DNA of 64,000 nucleotides from JABWAJ01 sp038323375 (lineage in GTDB: Bacteria; Bacteroidota; Bacteroidia; Chitinophagales; Saprospiraceae), in NCBI GenBank assembly GCA_038323375.1, contig JBBQGV010000006.1, positions 42,386 to 106,385 of the forward strand. Reading direction: 5' to 3'. The notes under the pieces were generated by a model, which saw only the letters and a list, made by a program, of their open reading frames with translations, did not search any database and was not told where the DNA came from. Shown here in pieces: positions 36,018 to 44,041 of this stretch. Each line of letters starts with the position of its first letter. The stretch's first letter is position 1. The translations under genes were made by a program, and so were the position numbers.

Positions 36018-36500
36018 ATGCTCAATGCCTCATTTTGCGGGGGGGGGTTACTATTCTCCCTTTTTCTAATTTATTCCACTAACATTTCCACGCCTTCCGC
36101 TGAACCTTATTTTTGGATACAGGTAAAAATAACCTCCGCCGATGGCTTTACACGCACCTTAAACCAACGCATTCGGGTGTTATCCGAAGAAGAGTGCCTT
36201 TTTTCTCTGCAAGACATACGTGATTCTGGCTTTCAAAGCAATGAATCACAAATACAGGCCATCACTATATTCCCTAATCCTGCAAATCAGGAACTTAACA
36301 TAGCTTCAAAGGAAGCCTGGCCAAAACATACCCTCATTACAATATCCGACCAACTGGGTCGGGTTGTAAAAGTGGTACGCCCTGAAGATGATCTTTCCTT
36401 GAGCATAGATTTAGGTTTCCTTCAAGCAGGTTTTTATCATGTAGGGATAAAAGCAGGCGGCCTTAATGAAGTGCATAAAATTGCAATTTTTCATCCTTAA
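36018..36500 (+). CDS. Small T9SS type A sorted protein with a G9 tract in its signal peptide
   Basis: 160 residues. A hydrophobic signal (CGGGLLFSLFLIYSTNIS) is followed by a short mature region of about 60 residues and a Por-secretion domain (ITIFPNPANQELNIASKEAW, LITISDQLGRVVKVV, GFYHVGIKAGG, HKIAIFHP). A run of nine G (36039-36047) sits in the signal-peptide codons. The ATG at 36018 reads through it into the full protein. A more usual-looking ATG at 36010 (MKRCSMPHFAGGG) would need ten G, and with nine it stops at FF. Slipped-strand change would therefore switch starts or turn expression off. The lipoprotein gene follows 11 bases later. The mature part is almost only the sorting domain, so it may be a fragment of a larger gene. 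Confidence 0.7.
   Translation: MLNASFCGGGLLFSLFLIYSTNISTPSAEPYFWIQVKITSADGFTRTLNQRIRVLSEEECLFSLQDIRDSGFQSNESQIQAITIFPNPANQELNIASKEAWPKHTLITISDQLGRVVKVVRPEDDLSLSIDLGFLQAGFYHVGIKAGGLNEVHKIAIFHP
36039..36047 (+). repeat. Homopolymeric G9 tract (candidate phase-variation switch)
   Basis: Nine consecutive G within the first codons of the small T9SS protein. It is the longest G run in the window; the only equal is a C9 at 46888-46896. Confidence 0.9.
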
Positions 36501-36511
36501 AACCGAACATC

Positions 36512-37084
36512 ATGAAAAAGCATATTTTCTCTATAAGTATTCTGATCTGCCTTATTTCCTGTAAAAAAGAAGAACTACTCATTCCTCTGCCAAACTTCCA
36601 CCCAGGTTCTATGGATACTGGAGAAGTGCAGGCGCTTCGAAACGGCGAACCTTGGCAGGCTACCGCTTATGCCCGTTATCATACTATTGGTCACAATCTA
36701 AAAGATAGCAGTTACGTAGGAATTAGCTTTGTAACGTTTTCAAATGAGGGCTTTAATCGAGAAAACTTTAGCCTTGATGAAATTTTTTTACAATCTGGGG
36801 GGCGAGTAATTAGAGGCCAATTAGGAAAATGGGGTGAGGTTTACGACGGTTATATTGGTGCCGTATATGGCATAGCCGAAGACGATGGCGATTTACTCAA
36901 TCCGCCCTATTTTCCGGAAGAAGCCAGCGAAGGTAGTCTGGAATTGACGCGGGTAGATTTGGTCAATAAAGAAATCGAGGGAAGCTTTACCAAGGTTATA
37001 TTCAGGGCAAGTTCGCCTGATCCGAGGTTTCCTGATCGGGTTGTTTTTCAAGATGGAACGTTCAAAGCGAAAATTGTAGAATAG
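36512..37084 (+). CDS. Putative lipoprotein of unknown function
   Basis: 190 residues. The lipoprotein signal MKKHIFSISILICLISCKKEE has the lipidated cysteine at position 17 (lipobox LISC). The mature part resembles DUF6252-like Bacteroidota lipoproteins by layout: EVQALRNGEPWQATAYARY near the start, middle strands ending in GSLELTRVDLVNKEIEGSFTKVIF and a final VFQDGTFKAKIVE. I cannot name a function. Encoded 11 bases after the T9SS protein and probably cotranscribed with it, so it would share any switch at the G9 tract by polarity. Outer-membrane location is likely. Confidence 0.75.
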   Translation: MKKHIFSISILICLISCKKEELLIPLPNFHPGSMDTGEVQALRNGEPWQATAYARYHTIGHNLKDSSYVGISFVTFSNEGFNRENFSLDEIFLQSGGRVIRGQLGKWGEVYDGYIGAVYGIAEDDGDLLNPPYFPEEASEGSLELTRVDLVNKEIEGSFTKVIFRASSPDPRFPDRVVFQDGTFKAKIVE

Positions 37085-37325
37085 CGGACGTGAGTAGATT
37101 TGCCATGTTCGCGCACAATTGTATAGCTACGACCTCATCCGATGATTTTCCGCTGAATAAAGTGAAGCCGTCCTGCAACTTGAGGTCTAATGTCGTCAAT
37201 TTAGCAGAAATTGAGGCGACATCTCGCCGCCCTAAAGCAGCAGGTATCGTCTCAATTTTTGCAATTCGCGACCCGGTTTTTTGAGATGTCACCTGCCTCA
37301 GCAGATGATACCTAAAAAACCTTAA
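37085..37325. other. Intergenic region between convergent genes
   Basis: About 240 bp without a gene. Imperfect inverted segments AGGTATCGTCT (37241-37251) and AGATGATACCT (37303-37313), and GCGACATCTC and GAGATGTCACC, may form a weak terminator-like structure for the lipoprotein gene or the TonB receptor gene. Confidence 0.4.
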
Positions 37326-39746
37326 TTAAAACCCAATCCCCACAGTCGCCGTAACCGAACGCCCATCGCTGGACCACACCCCGCCACCGGGATAACCCGT
37401 TGGGCGTTTAGTGAAATATTGTTTATCGCCAATGTTGTTCACGCCAAAACGCACTAAGTACCGACCCGAACGCCAGGAAACATAAGCATCCAGAATTCCA
37501 TAAGAAGGAACAAGACCAACAGCCCCATTGGCCGACGGCTTCACCGTATTCAGGGCATTTGCGAAGCTTTTGTCCACATAACTATACTGTACGGTTGCCA
37601 TGATGCCTTTCCAGATCATATTCAAACCATTGCGGCTGGTCCAGGCAGGCACCGACTCTAATTTATTGCCGGTCAGATCAACGTTTTCTCCGTTCACCAC
37701 AACGGTACCTTTCACATAGCGGCCATTCATCCACGAGGAAGCCGTGAAAAGGCCGATATTGGCTACTGCATCATCCGGAAAAAGCCGGCCTTCGAGGTAC
37801 AATTCAACTCCATCGGTGATGGTATTGCCTACGTTCGTTTTCAGGAAAAACGCCGTTCCGTCCGGGTCTTCCATCGCCTGAACGCCTACCCGGTCGTTAT
37901 ACAGGATACGGAAATAACTCAAGTCAAAATTCAGTTTGCTGCCTAATTTTCCGCTCATGCCTCCTTCTAAATTCCAGCCGGTCGCATCAAGCAGGTTGTC
38001 GTCGGTGCGGTTAAGCGCATCCGGCGGAATCACGTCGGCAAAAATGACCGGGCGATAGGCTTGTGAAGCGCCTGCGTAGAAGCGAATGTCCCTGCTGAGC
38101 TGGTATTGAAGCGTGCCGCCAAACAGTGGAAACTGGTGCTTGATTTCCAGTGGCACCCTGTTGGCAGGCAAATAGGAAATAGTGCCTTCCATATTCGTGA
38201 GGCCGTTTTCATAGCGGAAGCCGGCAGTCACAGAAAATTGCTCGCTAATCTGGAAGAGGTTTTCTGCAAAAACAGCAAAGTTGCTGGTTTTGAAGTGCAA
38301 ATCACGTCCAAAAACAGCGCCTTCTATCAGCGAATAATCGGGATCGCTACCCGTCGTGCCTTTGCCTATCTGACGTCGGTGCAAATCGTTGTTGATGTAG
38401 CGGATGCCGCCGGAAAGGGTGTTTTGCACCCGCCCCAACGACCAGTTTTGTAAAATTTTCAGCTCCGTGCTGTAACTGTGAAAGTTGTCAATATCCACCT
38501 GCCGGTTTTTGTAAGCGCCGGTAGCCGGATCAATGGCATCCACCACATTGGCAAAACCGAGGAATTGCACAATGCTGCGATCGCCCAATAGAGCCGAAGT
38601 TACCCAGGAAAGCTTCGTTTTGGGAGCAATTTGCCAGTTCATGGTCAATGCCGGAATCACGATATCAGGGCTGAAGTAGTTGCGCGTGCGGGTAGCCTGG
38701 CGTGGGTTTTCATAAAACATGCTGTCCGTCAAAGGTCCGGGGACGCGGAACTCATAGGTGCTGCGTCCGACTTCTGCGCGGATGTTAAAGGTAGGGGAAG
38801 CCTGGTATTCCACCGCCAAAAACTGGGCGTCGGATCCGCTGCGGGCACCGTCGCGGTAGCCGTCGGAAACGCGGTTTTGGTAATAGCCGAAATACCGCCA
38901 CTTGCCGCTGGCGCCACCTGCCGAAAGGTAGCTGCTGAAAAGTCCGTAAGAACCTACCGAAGTCAGTAATTCTCCGGAAAGGGTCTGGGTGGTATCAGGT
39001 GTTTTGGTCACGTAGTTGACCATGCCGCCAAAACCTGCGCCGTATTGCAGCGAACCAGTGCCCCGCACCAATTCGATGCGGCGGATCGCTTCCATCGGCG
39101 GGCTGTAATGGCTGGCCGGGTACCCATAAATATCGGAATTGGTCATGATGCCGTTTTGGCGCACGTTAAATTCCCAGGAACGGTGCGGATCGAGTCCACG
39201 GGTAGCAACGTTCACCTGGTTGCCGGAACCGTCCATGTCGTACACAAAAGCGCCGGGAATTTTGCCAAAGATCTGGCGTCCGGTCTTTTCAGCCAGGTTA
39301 GCGTTGAGCATCGCCACATCCACGACTTCGTTCTTTTTACCTGAAATAATGTAGTTGCTGTGGACATTTTCTAAGCGGCTTATTTCCGGGATGCGTTGGG
39401 CATAGCCCTGAACCGTTACCGTTCCCAGTGTTTTCGCTTCCAGGTCGAGGTGGACGTTCAGGGAGGTCGTTTCACCTGCACGGATCCGAATGTTTTTTTC
39501 CTGGGTTGCAAATCCTACAAAAGAAAAAATGGCCGTATAGTTGCCGGGGGTCAGGTTTTCAAAATAGAAACTGCCTTTATCTGAGGCAGACTGGATGATT
39601 CCTCCAGGCTGTAGCTGAACGGTTGCATTCGGTAAAAAAAGTTTGTCGGCGTCATAAACCATACCGGTAAATGCGCCTTTGCTGCTGTTTTGTGCAAAAA
39701 ACAAAACTGGGAGGAATAACAACAGGGCGGTAATTATTTTTTTCAT
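37326..39746 (-). CDS. TonB-dependent receptor, FecA-like, with carboxypeptidase-regulatory N-domain
   Basis: 806 residues: signal peptide (KIITALLLFLPVLFFAQ), a CarboxypepD-regulatory-like domain (about 25-105, GMVYDADKLFLPNATVQL), then the plug. Plug blocks include YIISGKKNEVVDVAMLNANLAE, GRQIFGKIPGAFVYD, VATRGLDPHRSWEFNVRQNG, RRIELVRGTGSLQYGAGFGGMVNYVTK. The 22-strand barrel ends in TVGIGF. SWEFNVRQNG and the plug layout are like ferric-citrate (FecA-type) receptors of this phylum, so iron-chelate uptake is the best guess. No FecR/sigma pair is adjacent. Upstream on the same strand is an unknown secreted protein that may belong to the same unit. Confidence 0.9.
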   Translation of the reverse strand: MKKIITALLLFLPVLFFAQNSSKGAFTGMVYDADKLFLPNATVQLQPGGIIQSASDKGSFYFENLTPGNYTAIFSFVGFATQEKNIRIRAGETTSLNVHLDLEAKTLGTVTVQGYAQRIPEISRLENVHSNYIISGKKNEVVDVAMLNANLAEKTGRQIFGKIPGAFVYDMDGSGNQVNVATRGLDPHRSWEFNVRQNGIMTNSDIYGYPASHYSPPMEAIRRIELVRGTGSLQYGAGFGGMVNYVTKTPDTTQTLSGELLTSVGSYGLFSSYLSAGGASGKWRYFGYYQNRVSDGYRDGARSGSDAQFLAVEYQASPTFNIRAEVGRSTYEFRVPGPLTDSMFYENPRQATRTRNYFSPDIVIPALTMNWQIAPKTKLSWVTSALLGDRSIVQFLGFANVVDAIDPATGAYKNRQVDIDNFHSYSTELKILQNWSLGRVQNTLSGGIRYINNDLHRRQIGKGTTGSDPDYSLIEGAVFGRDLHFKTSNFAVFAENLFQISEQFSVTAGFRYENGLTNMEGTISYLPANRVPLEIKHQFPLFGGTLQYQLSRDIRFYAGASQAYRPVIFADVIPPDALNRTDDNLLDATGWNLEGGMSGKLGSKLNFDLSYFRILYNDRVGVQAMEDPDGTAFFLKTNVGNTITDGVELYLEGRLFPDDAVANIGLFTASSWMNGRYVKGTVVVNGENVDLTGNKLESVPAWTSRNGLNMIWKGIMATVQYSYVDKSFANALNTVKPSANGAVGLVPSYGILDAYVSWRSGRYLVRFGVNNIGDKQYFTKRPTGYPGGGVWSSDGRSVTATVGIGF

Positions 39747-39880
39747 AAAAGATTAATTTTCAATTCAAACCACAGAGGTTTTACGTTTTTATAAATAAAA
39801 CGAGAAGGATAGGTATGGTCGGGCGAATTTACCACCTTACGAAAAGGAGTGTAAAAAGTTACCTGAAAAATACCTAATGC

Positions 39881-40390
39881 TTAGGCTTGTGCAGGAGGAT
39901 GCAGCAATAAGGGTTTGAATAAAAAACTGAAAGGCGTGATAAACTGAAAGGCAGAGGTCAAACGCTTTTGAAAAAGAAGAGAAGGCCATTGAGTCTCCGG
40001 CATCTCAAATACTTTGAATAACCCTTTAAGCAGCTTTTCTGAAGGGCCATTGGAGGTTGGAGTTTTTTGACCGGGCGTTTGAGACAAAGCTTCATACACG
40101 ATTGAGTCTGTTTGGTTTTCAACCGTGTAATAAATCGTTTTGGAGTCATTTTTTTTAGAAAAAACAAAATCGCCGTAAAAATTGCCACGTGGCATCAGTT
40201 CGTCTTCCGACAAAACCCGGACGGCGCTTGCTATACCTGTTTTTTGGTGTACGATTTCGGCAAGCGCTTGCTCCTGTGCGCTCATTTGTCGTTGAATTTC
40301 AACCCAATAGCTCACCTCAAGGCATACGTGCCCGCCAACCCACTGGGCCGCAGATAGTACGAGCAGAAACCATGCGGAAGCAATCTTCAT
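39881..40390 (-). CDS. Uncharacterised exported protein upstream of the TonB receptor
   Basis: 169 residues from the ATG at 40390, chosen because MKIASAWFLLVLSAAQWVGG is a clean signal peptide; an open frame extends 19 codons further up without such character. The mature part has VCLEVSYWVEIQRQMSAQEQALAEIVHQKTG near the start, a middle segment YGDFVFSKKNDSKTIYYTVENQ and a hydrophobic, proline-ended C-terminus (FKPLLLHPPAQA). I do not recognise a family. The spacing to the FecA-like gene is 134 bp on the same strand, compatible with a metal-uptake accessory role, but this is only inference. Confidence 0.6.
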   Translation of the reverse strand: MKIASAWFLLVLSAAQWVGGHVCLEVSYWVEIQRQMSAQEQALAEIVHQKTGIASAVRVLSEDELMPRGNFYGDFVFSKKNDSKTIYYTVENQTDSIVYEALSQTPGQKTPTSNGPSEKLLKGLFKVFEMPETQWPSLLFQKRLTSAFQFITPFSFLFKPLLLHPPAQA

Positions 40391-40568
40391 GTTAAAAACG
40401 ACTATTAATAATTTGTAACCAAGTACCAGGACAATAGCTGTTTTCACATAAGTCGCATAGGAAACCCCTGCTTTTGAAAGGAGGAATAAACGCTATATGA
40501 CCTATGTGAAAACCCCTATGTATCTATGTGGTATAAAAACATTTACAAAAAAACCTGAACCGTCTCAC

Positions 40569-42548
40569 CTACTCCAGCGTCACCTTCCCGTAGCGCACTC
40601 CGTTTTCGTACTGCACCACAAAAGCCTCCGGGAAGCCGCGATCCTGCATGGCTTTCACCGCGCGCAGGGCTTCTTCTTTGGTAAAAAAGTCGCCAACCAT
40701 CACGCGGGTCAATTTGTTGGAAACGATTTTTTCCGTATCCACCCGACCCAGATCCTCCAACTTTTTCAGATCTTTCCGATTAGAACTGTATTGCTTTAGC
40801 GCACCTGCCTGCACCTTATAATAGAGGCCTTTGTGGCGCGGCGCGGTACTGGCGTATTCCAGATTGTCGTCGGGCGAAGTGCCCCGCAAGGTATAGGTTG
40901 TAGCGCCCTGCTGGCCTTTCGGATCGTCGTTGGGCATCACAATCGGGTCGTCTTTGATGATCGGATCCGAGGGTAGCGGAGCGCCTCCATTCAGGAAGAC
41001 GGGCTGGCCGTAGGTGAAATTATTCGGATCATCGGTCGCAAATTCGTAGGAAGTGGATTCGTAGCCTTCGCTCTGCACTTCCACGCGGAAACGGCGGTTG
41101 GCCAACAGTTCAAAGGTATAGTTTCCGGTATTGAAATTTTTGTTCACCAGCAGGTTATCCGTGCCGTCATCAAAAACCTGGTACAACATCACCGTGATGT
41201 TGGCCAACTGGTCTCCCGAAGCTTTATCGTAGACATTACCTTTGAGCGCCAGACGTTTGCTGCTGCTGGAAAGCTCAAAAATATCAGCGTTGCGGGTCGT
41301 GGTTTTTTCGCCGCCAAAAATGCGGTTCGACACCACAAAGGCGGTATTCTGCGACGGCGATTTCACATAGAAATAGTCATCTGCGCTTGAATTAATGGGA
41401 AGCCCGGCATTTTCGGGAACGCTCCAGTTTACTTCCGAACCTTGCGAACGGAAAATATCAAATCCGCCGATGGAAGCATGTCCGTTGGACGCAAAGTACA
41501 GGTTGCCGCTCTCTGAATCGTACCAGGGCGTAATTTCATCGCCAAGGGTATTTACGACCGGACCTGCATTTACCGGAAAGGTGAAATCATTGCCCTCCAA
41601 ACCCAGGTCACGCACCACGTACCAGATGTCCATGCCGCCGCGTCCGCCTTCGCGGTTGGAGGCAAAATAGAGCAATTCCTGGCCGTTCACGTGCGCGGCA
41701 TTCGGGTGCGTAGCCGTCATGCCTTTTAGATTTACGTAATCAGGCAGGCGTTCCGGTTGCGACCAGCCCGTACCGCTTTTTTTCGTCACGAAAATTTCGC
41801 AGCGGGTGCTCAGGTCGTTCCAGGCTTTTTCAGCGTTGCACACCGTGAAGTAAATGCGCTCGCCGTCGGGCGTCATACTGCCGTTACAGAAATGGCTGTT
41901 GGAAACCACCGGAAAATTAGCCGGGATGGAAGCCTTCGACCAGCGGTTAGCCTGGCGGGTAGATACGTAGATCCGGGCTTTACCGCCAATGGCCGAAGAG
42001 AAATACAACTCATCGTCGGAAATCGGATTGGGGGCAAATTCTGCATCATCGGAATTAATGCCCGAGCCCGGATACTGGACTTCAACGGTGCGATCAGCCA
42101 GGACTGGCAGGCGGGTGCCGAGGTCGCATCCCCGGATTTCCGTTTGGATGATGTCTTCGAGGATGGCCTTGTTTTCACCGGTATAGCCCTCCATGAATTT
42201 TTTAAACTCATCTTTGGCTTTGTCGTATTGCCCATCCTGCTTGAGGCTGCGGGCGTATTTGAGTCCCACCAGCGGAAATTCGTCGTTTTTGCCACGCACG
42301 TGCTGGTAGCTTTCGGCAGCTTTGCGGTAGTCTTTGATCGAGTAGTAAGCCTCTCCGGCTTTAAAGATCAGTTCTGTGTTTTTCTTCTTTTTTTGCCAGG
42401 CGGATTCATAAGTTTGTGCAGCTTCTGCAAATTTGCCCTGCTCGTACAACGCGTCCGCCGATTTTTCCAGCTTTTTCGCGCTTTGGGCATTTAATCCCGT
42501 TGAAAGCGTGCAGATCGCCAATAGCAGCAAAATGTTTCTGTTCATCAT
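40569..42548 (-). CDS. PorE-like TPR / PD40 propeller / carboxypeptidase-regulatory protein with SPOR-like C-terminus
   Basis: 659 residues from the ATG at 42548 (MMNRNILLLLAICTLSTGLNAQ, signal peptide); 69 further codons upstream overlap purN and are not credible. Domains in order: TPR region (about 25-130, ADALYEQGKFAEAAQTYESAW), PD40 propeller repeats (about 150-400, DDELYFSSAIGGKARIYVS, GNLYFASNGHASIGGFDIFRS), a carboxypeptidase-regulatory/CNA-B-like sandwich (about 430-520) and a C-terminal SPOR-like domain (YYKVQAGALKQYSSNRKDL, RVMVGDFFTKEEALRAVKAM). The T9SS component PorE has the same order but an OmpA domain at the end. Peptidoglycan attachment through SPOR instead is plausible. It is 10 bases downstream of purN. 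Confidence 0.85.
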   Translation of the reverse strand: MMNRNILLLLAICTLSTGLNAQSAKKLEKSADALYEQGKFAEAAQTYESAWQKKKKNTELIFKAGEAYYSIKDYRKAAESYQHVRGKNDEFPLVGLKYARSLKQDGQYDKAKDEFKKFMEGYTGENKAILEDIIQTEIRGCDLGTRLPVLADRTVEVQYPGSGINSDDAEFAPNPISDDELYFSSAIGGKARIYVSTRQANRWSKASIPANFPVVSNSHFCNGSMTPDGERIYFTVCNAEKAWNDLSTRCEIFVTKKSGTGWSQPERLPDYVNLKGMTATHPNAAHVNGQELLYFASNREGGRGGMDIWYVVRDLGLEGNDFTFPVNAGPVVNTLGDEITPWYDSESGNLYFASNGHASIGGFDIFRSQGSEVNWSVPENAGLPINSSADDYFYVKSPSQNTAFVVSNRIFGGEKTTTRNADIFELSSSSKRLALKGNVYDKASGDQLANITVMLYQVFDDGTDNLLVNKNFNTGNYTFELLANRRFRVEVQSEGYESTSYEFATDDPNNFTYGQPVFLNGGAPLPSDPIIKDDPIVMPNDDPKGQQGATTYTLRGTSPDDNLEYASTAPRHKGLYYKVQAGALKQYSSNRKDLKKLEDLGRVDTEKIVSNKLTRVMVGDFFTKEEALRAVKAMQDRGFPEAFVVQYENGVRYGKVTLE

Positions 42549-42558
42549 GCCATTTGAT

Positions 42559-43200
42559 TTATGAATGTAGTTTAGGAATGTTGGTGAGTAATTCTTGTAA
42601 AACTGGCGCATAGTGCCGGTGTTCCAATTGGAGCACTTTGCGGGCAATATCCGCCGCTGTATCTTCGGGCGCAAGCGGGCAGGTAGCCTGAAAAAGAATG
42701 CTGCCGCTGTCGTATTGTTCGTTAACAAAATGTATGGTGATGCCGCTTTGTGCAACCCCGGCTTGTTTCACCGCTTCATGTACGTGGATGCCGTGCATGC
42801 CTTTGCCGCCAAACGCCGGAAGCAGCGCCGGATGGATGTTGACCATCCTGCCTTCATAAGCTTTGACCAAATAGGAAGGTGCCAGCCACAGGAACCCGGC
42901 TAATGCGATGAGGTCAATGTCGTGTTGTTGAAGTTCGGTCAAAATTTCTTCTGATTCGTAAAACAATTTCCTGCTCGAAACCAGTGTCGCCATGCCATTT
43001 TCGGCAGCCATTTCGAGCACCGGCGCATCGGCGCGGTTTGAAACAAGCAATTTAACGCTAAAATTTGGGTTTTCTTTGAAATATTCCACGATTTTACGCG
43101 CGTTGCTGCCTGTTCCGGAAGCAAAAATGGCAATATTCTTCACGTTCTTGTATTTGCACAGCAAAGTAACGGCAAAAGTGGGGATTTTTATTTCATTCAT
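42559..43200 (-). CDS. purN: Phosphoribosylglycinamide formyltransferase
   Basis: Transfers a formyl group from 10-formyltetrahydrofolate to GAR, step 3 of purine synthesis. 213 residues. Phosphate-binding loop IAIFASGTGSNARK, folate/catalytic block MVNIHPALLPAFGGKGMHG (Asn-His), and the catalytic aspartate in HFVNEQYDSGSILFQ. The ATG at 43200 adds about 20 residues before the usual start of the family; a GTG at residue 20 (VKNIAIFASG) is an alternative. It is 6 bases after the small membrane protein gene, in a three-gene minus-strand cluster of unrelated functions. Confidence 0.95.
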   Translation of the reverse strand: MNEIKIPTFAVTLLCKYKNVKNIAIFASGTGSNARKIVEYFKENPNFSVKLLVSNRADAPVLEMAAENGMATLVSSRKLFYESEEILTELQQHDIDLIALAGFLWLAPSYLVKAYEGRMVNIHPALLPAFGGKGMHGIHVHEAVKQAGVAQSGITIHFVNEQYDSGSILFQATCPLAPEDTAADIARKVLQLEHRHYAPVLQELLTNIPKLHS

Positions 43201-43206
43201 GATGGT

Positions 43207-43749
43207 TCATTGTCCATCCTCTCCTACCCCACCCCGTGAACGCCGCAACCGTTTCGGATCCATTGCAAACACCTGCCGCCGCTCAACGGAATACCCAAAA
43301 CTGGCCTCCGGCAACAGCCGATTCAGCGTGCGGGAGATGAGCTTGAGTTGCCGGGCTGGAACGCTCAGGTCGAGCGAACGGCCATCGTCCAACTGAAAAT
43401 AGAACGTGCCCCGGCTGAAAATGTACAGTCCAAACGGCATCAGGTCTTTAGTAACGCTGTAGACCCAGACAATGCGTTGCGGCTGCCGGCGCAACAATTG
43501 CAACAAAGGGTGTTGCGTTGCCTGCCAGATTTTTACTGCCGATACGCCAAAACGCACGCCGATGACCGCCAGGAACACCCCCAGTCCCGCCAGCAGCGGT
43601 TGCCCGGGATAACAGCGCCACATCAGCCCGCAGCCTGAAACAAACAGCGCCAGAGCGACTGCTTTTTCCAACCAGATTTCCCGGATAACGGCTTTTTCCA
43701 GTGCCTGCATGGCCGGGTGATTGGTCAATAACCTTTCTTTTTCTGACAC
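43207..43749 (-). CDS. Small membrane protein of unknown function
   Basis: 180 residues. An N-terminal cytoplasmic stretch (about 1-28) precedes two transmembrane helices (AVALALFVSGCGLMWRCY and PLLAGLGVFLAVIGVRFGV). A soluble domain follows (about 80-165), with IVWVYSVTKDLMPFGLYIFSRGTFYFQLDDG and a basic tail (PKRLRRSRGGVGEDGQ). The soluble part looks like a small beta-rich PH-like module, but I do not recognise the family. Six bases ahead of purN. Its promoter region contains MITE-like element A. Confidence 0.7.
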   Translation of the reverse strand: MSEKERLLTNHPAMQALEKAVIREIWLEKAVALALFVSGCGLMWRCYPGQPLLAGLGVFLAVIGVRFGVSAVKIWQATQHPLLQLLRRQPQRIVWVYSVTKDLMPFGLYIFSRGTFYFQLDDGRSLDLSVPARQLKLISRTLNRLLPEASFGYSVERRQVFAMDPKRLRRSRGGVGEDGQ

Positions 43750-43765
43750 AAAATTGTGTTTTATT

Positions 43766-43910
43766 TAGTGCCTGTCTTTATAGTCCGGTAGCTGCGTTAT
43801 GTTTGGCTCCAAATCGGTCATTTACGCAAGTAAACTCCCGTTTTTGGAGCCAAACATGCCTTGCGCCCGAACTCTAAAGGCCAGACACGAGATTATATGG
43901 ACGGAAACTA
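43766..43910. mobile_element. MITE-like element with nested hairpins, copy A
   Basis: 145 bp with degenerate 11-bp ends TAGTGCCTGTC and GACGGAAACTA. Inside, 43799-43813 (ATGTTTGGCTCCAAA) pairs perfectly with 43843-43857. Nested within, TTTAC (43821-43825) pairs with GTAAA (43830-43834) around the loop GCAA. Homologous over its whole length to 51995-52140. Non-coding; lies between the divergent small-membrane-protein and parE genes. Confidence 0.78.
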
Positions 43911-43923
43911 TTTATACAACAAA

Positions 43924-43957
43924 TTGTTTTTATTGTTGGCAACTTTGCTTATCTTTG
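43924..43957 (+). promoter_or_regulatory. Candidate promoter for parE
   Basis: TTG at 43924-43926 and TATCTTTG at 43950-43957 (TAnnTTTG), 23 bases apart, immediately beyond MITE copy A and 84 bases before the chosen parE start. Confidence 0.5.
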
Positions 43958-44041
43958 TGACAAAATTAAGTTTACTTTGTGGAACGGAAAGAGATTATTG
44001 TCCAATCTGGCCATACAAAAACCATCAATCACTTAATATCC

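Noticed and set aside
35830..36069. 79-codon ORF overlapping the start of the G9 module
   Set aside because: AT-rich, no protein-like pattern, and it contains the candidate promoter; the downstream frame explains the sequence better.
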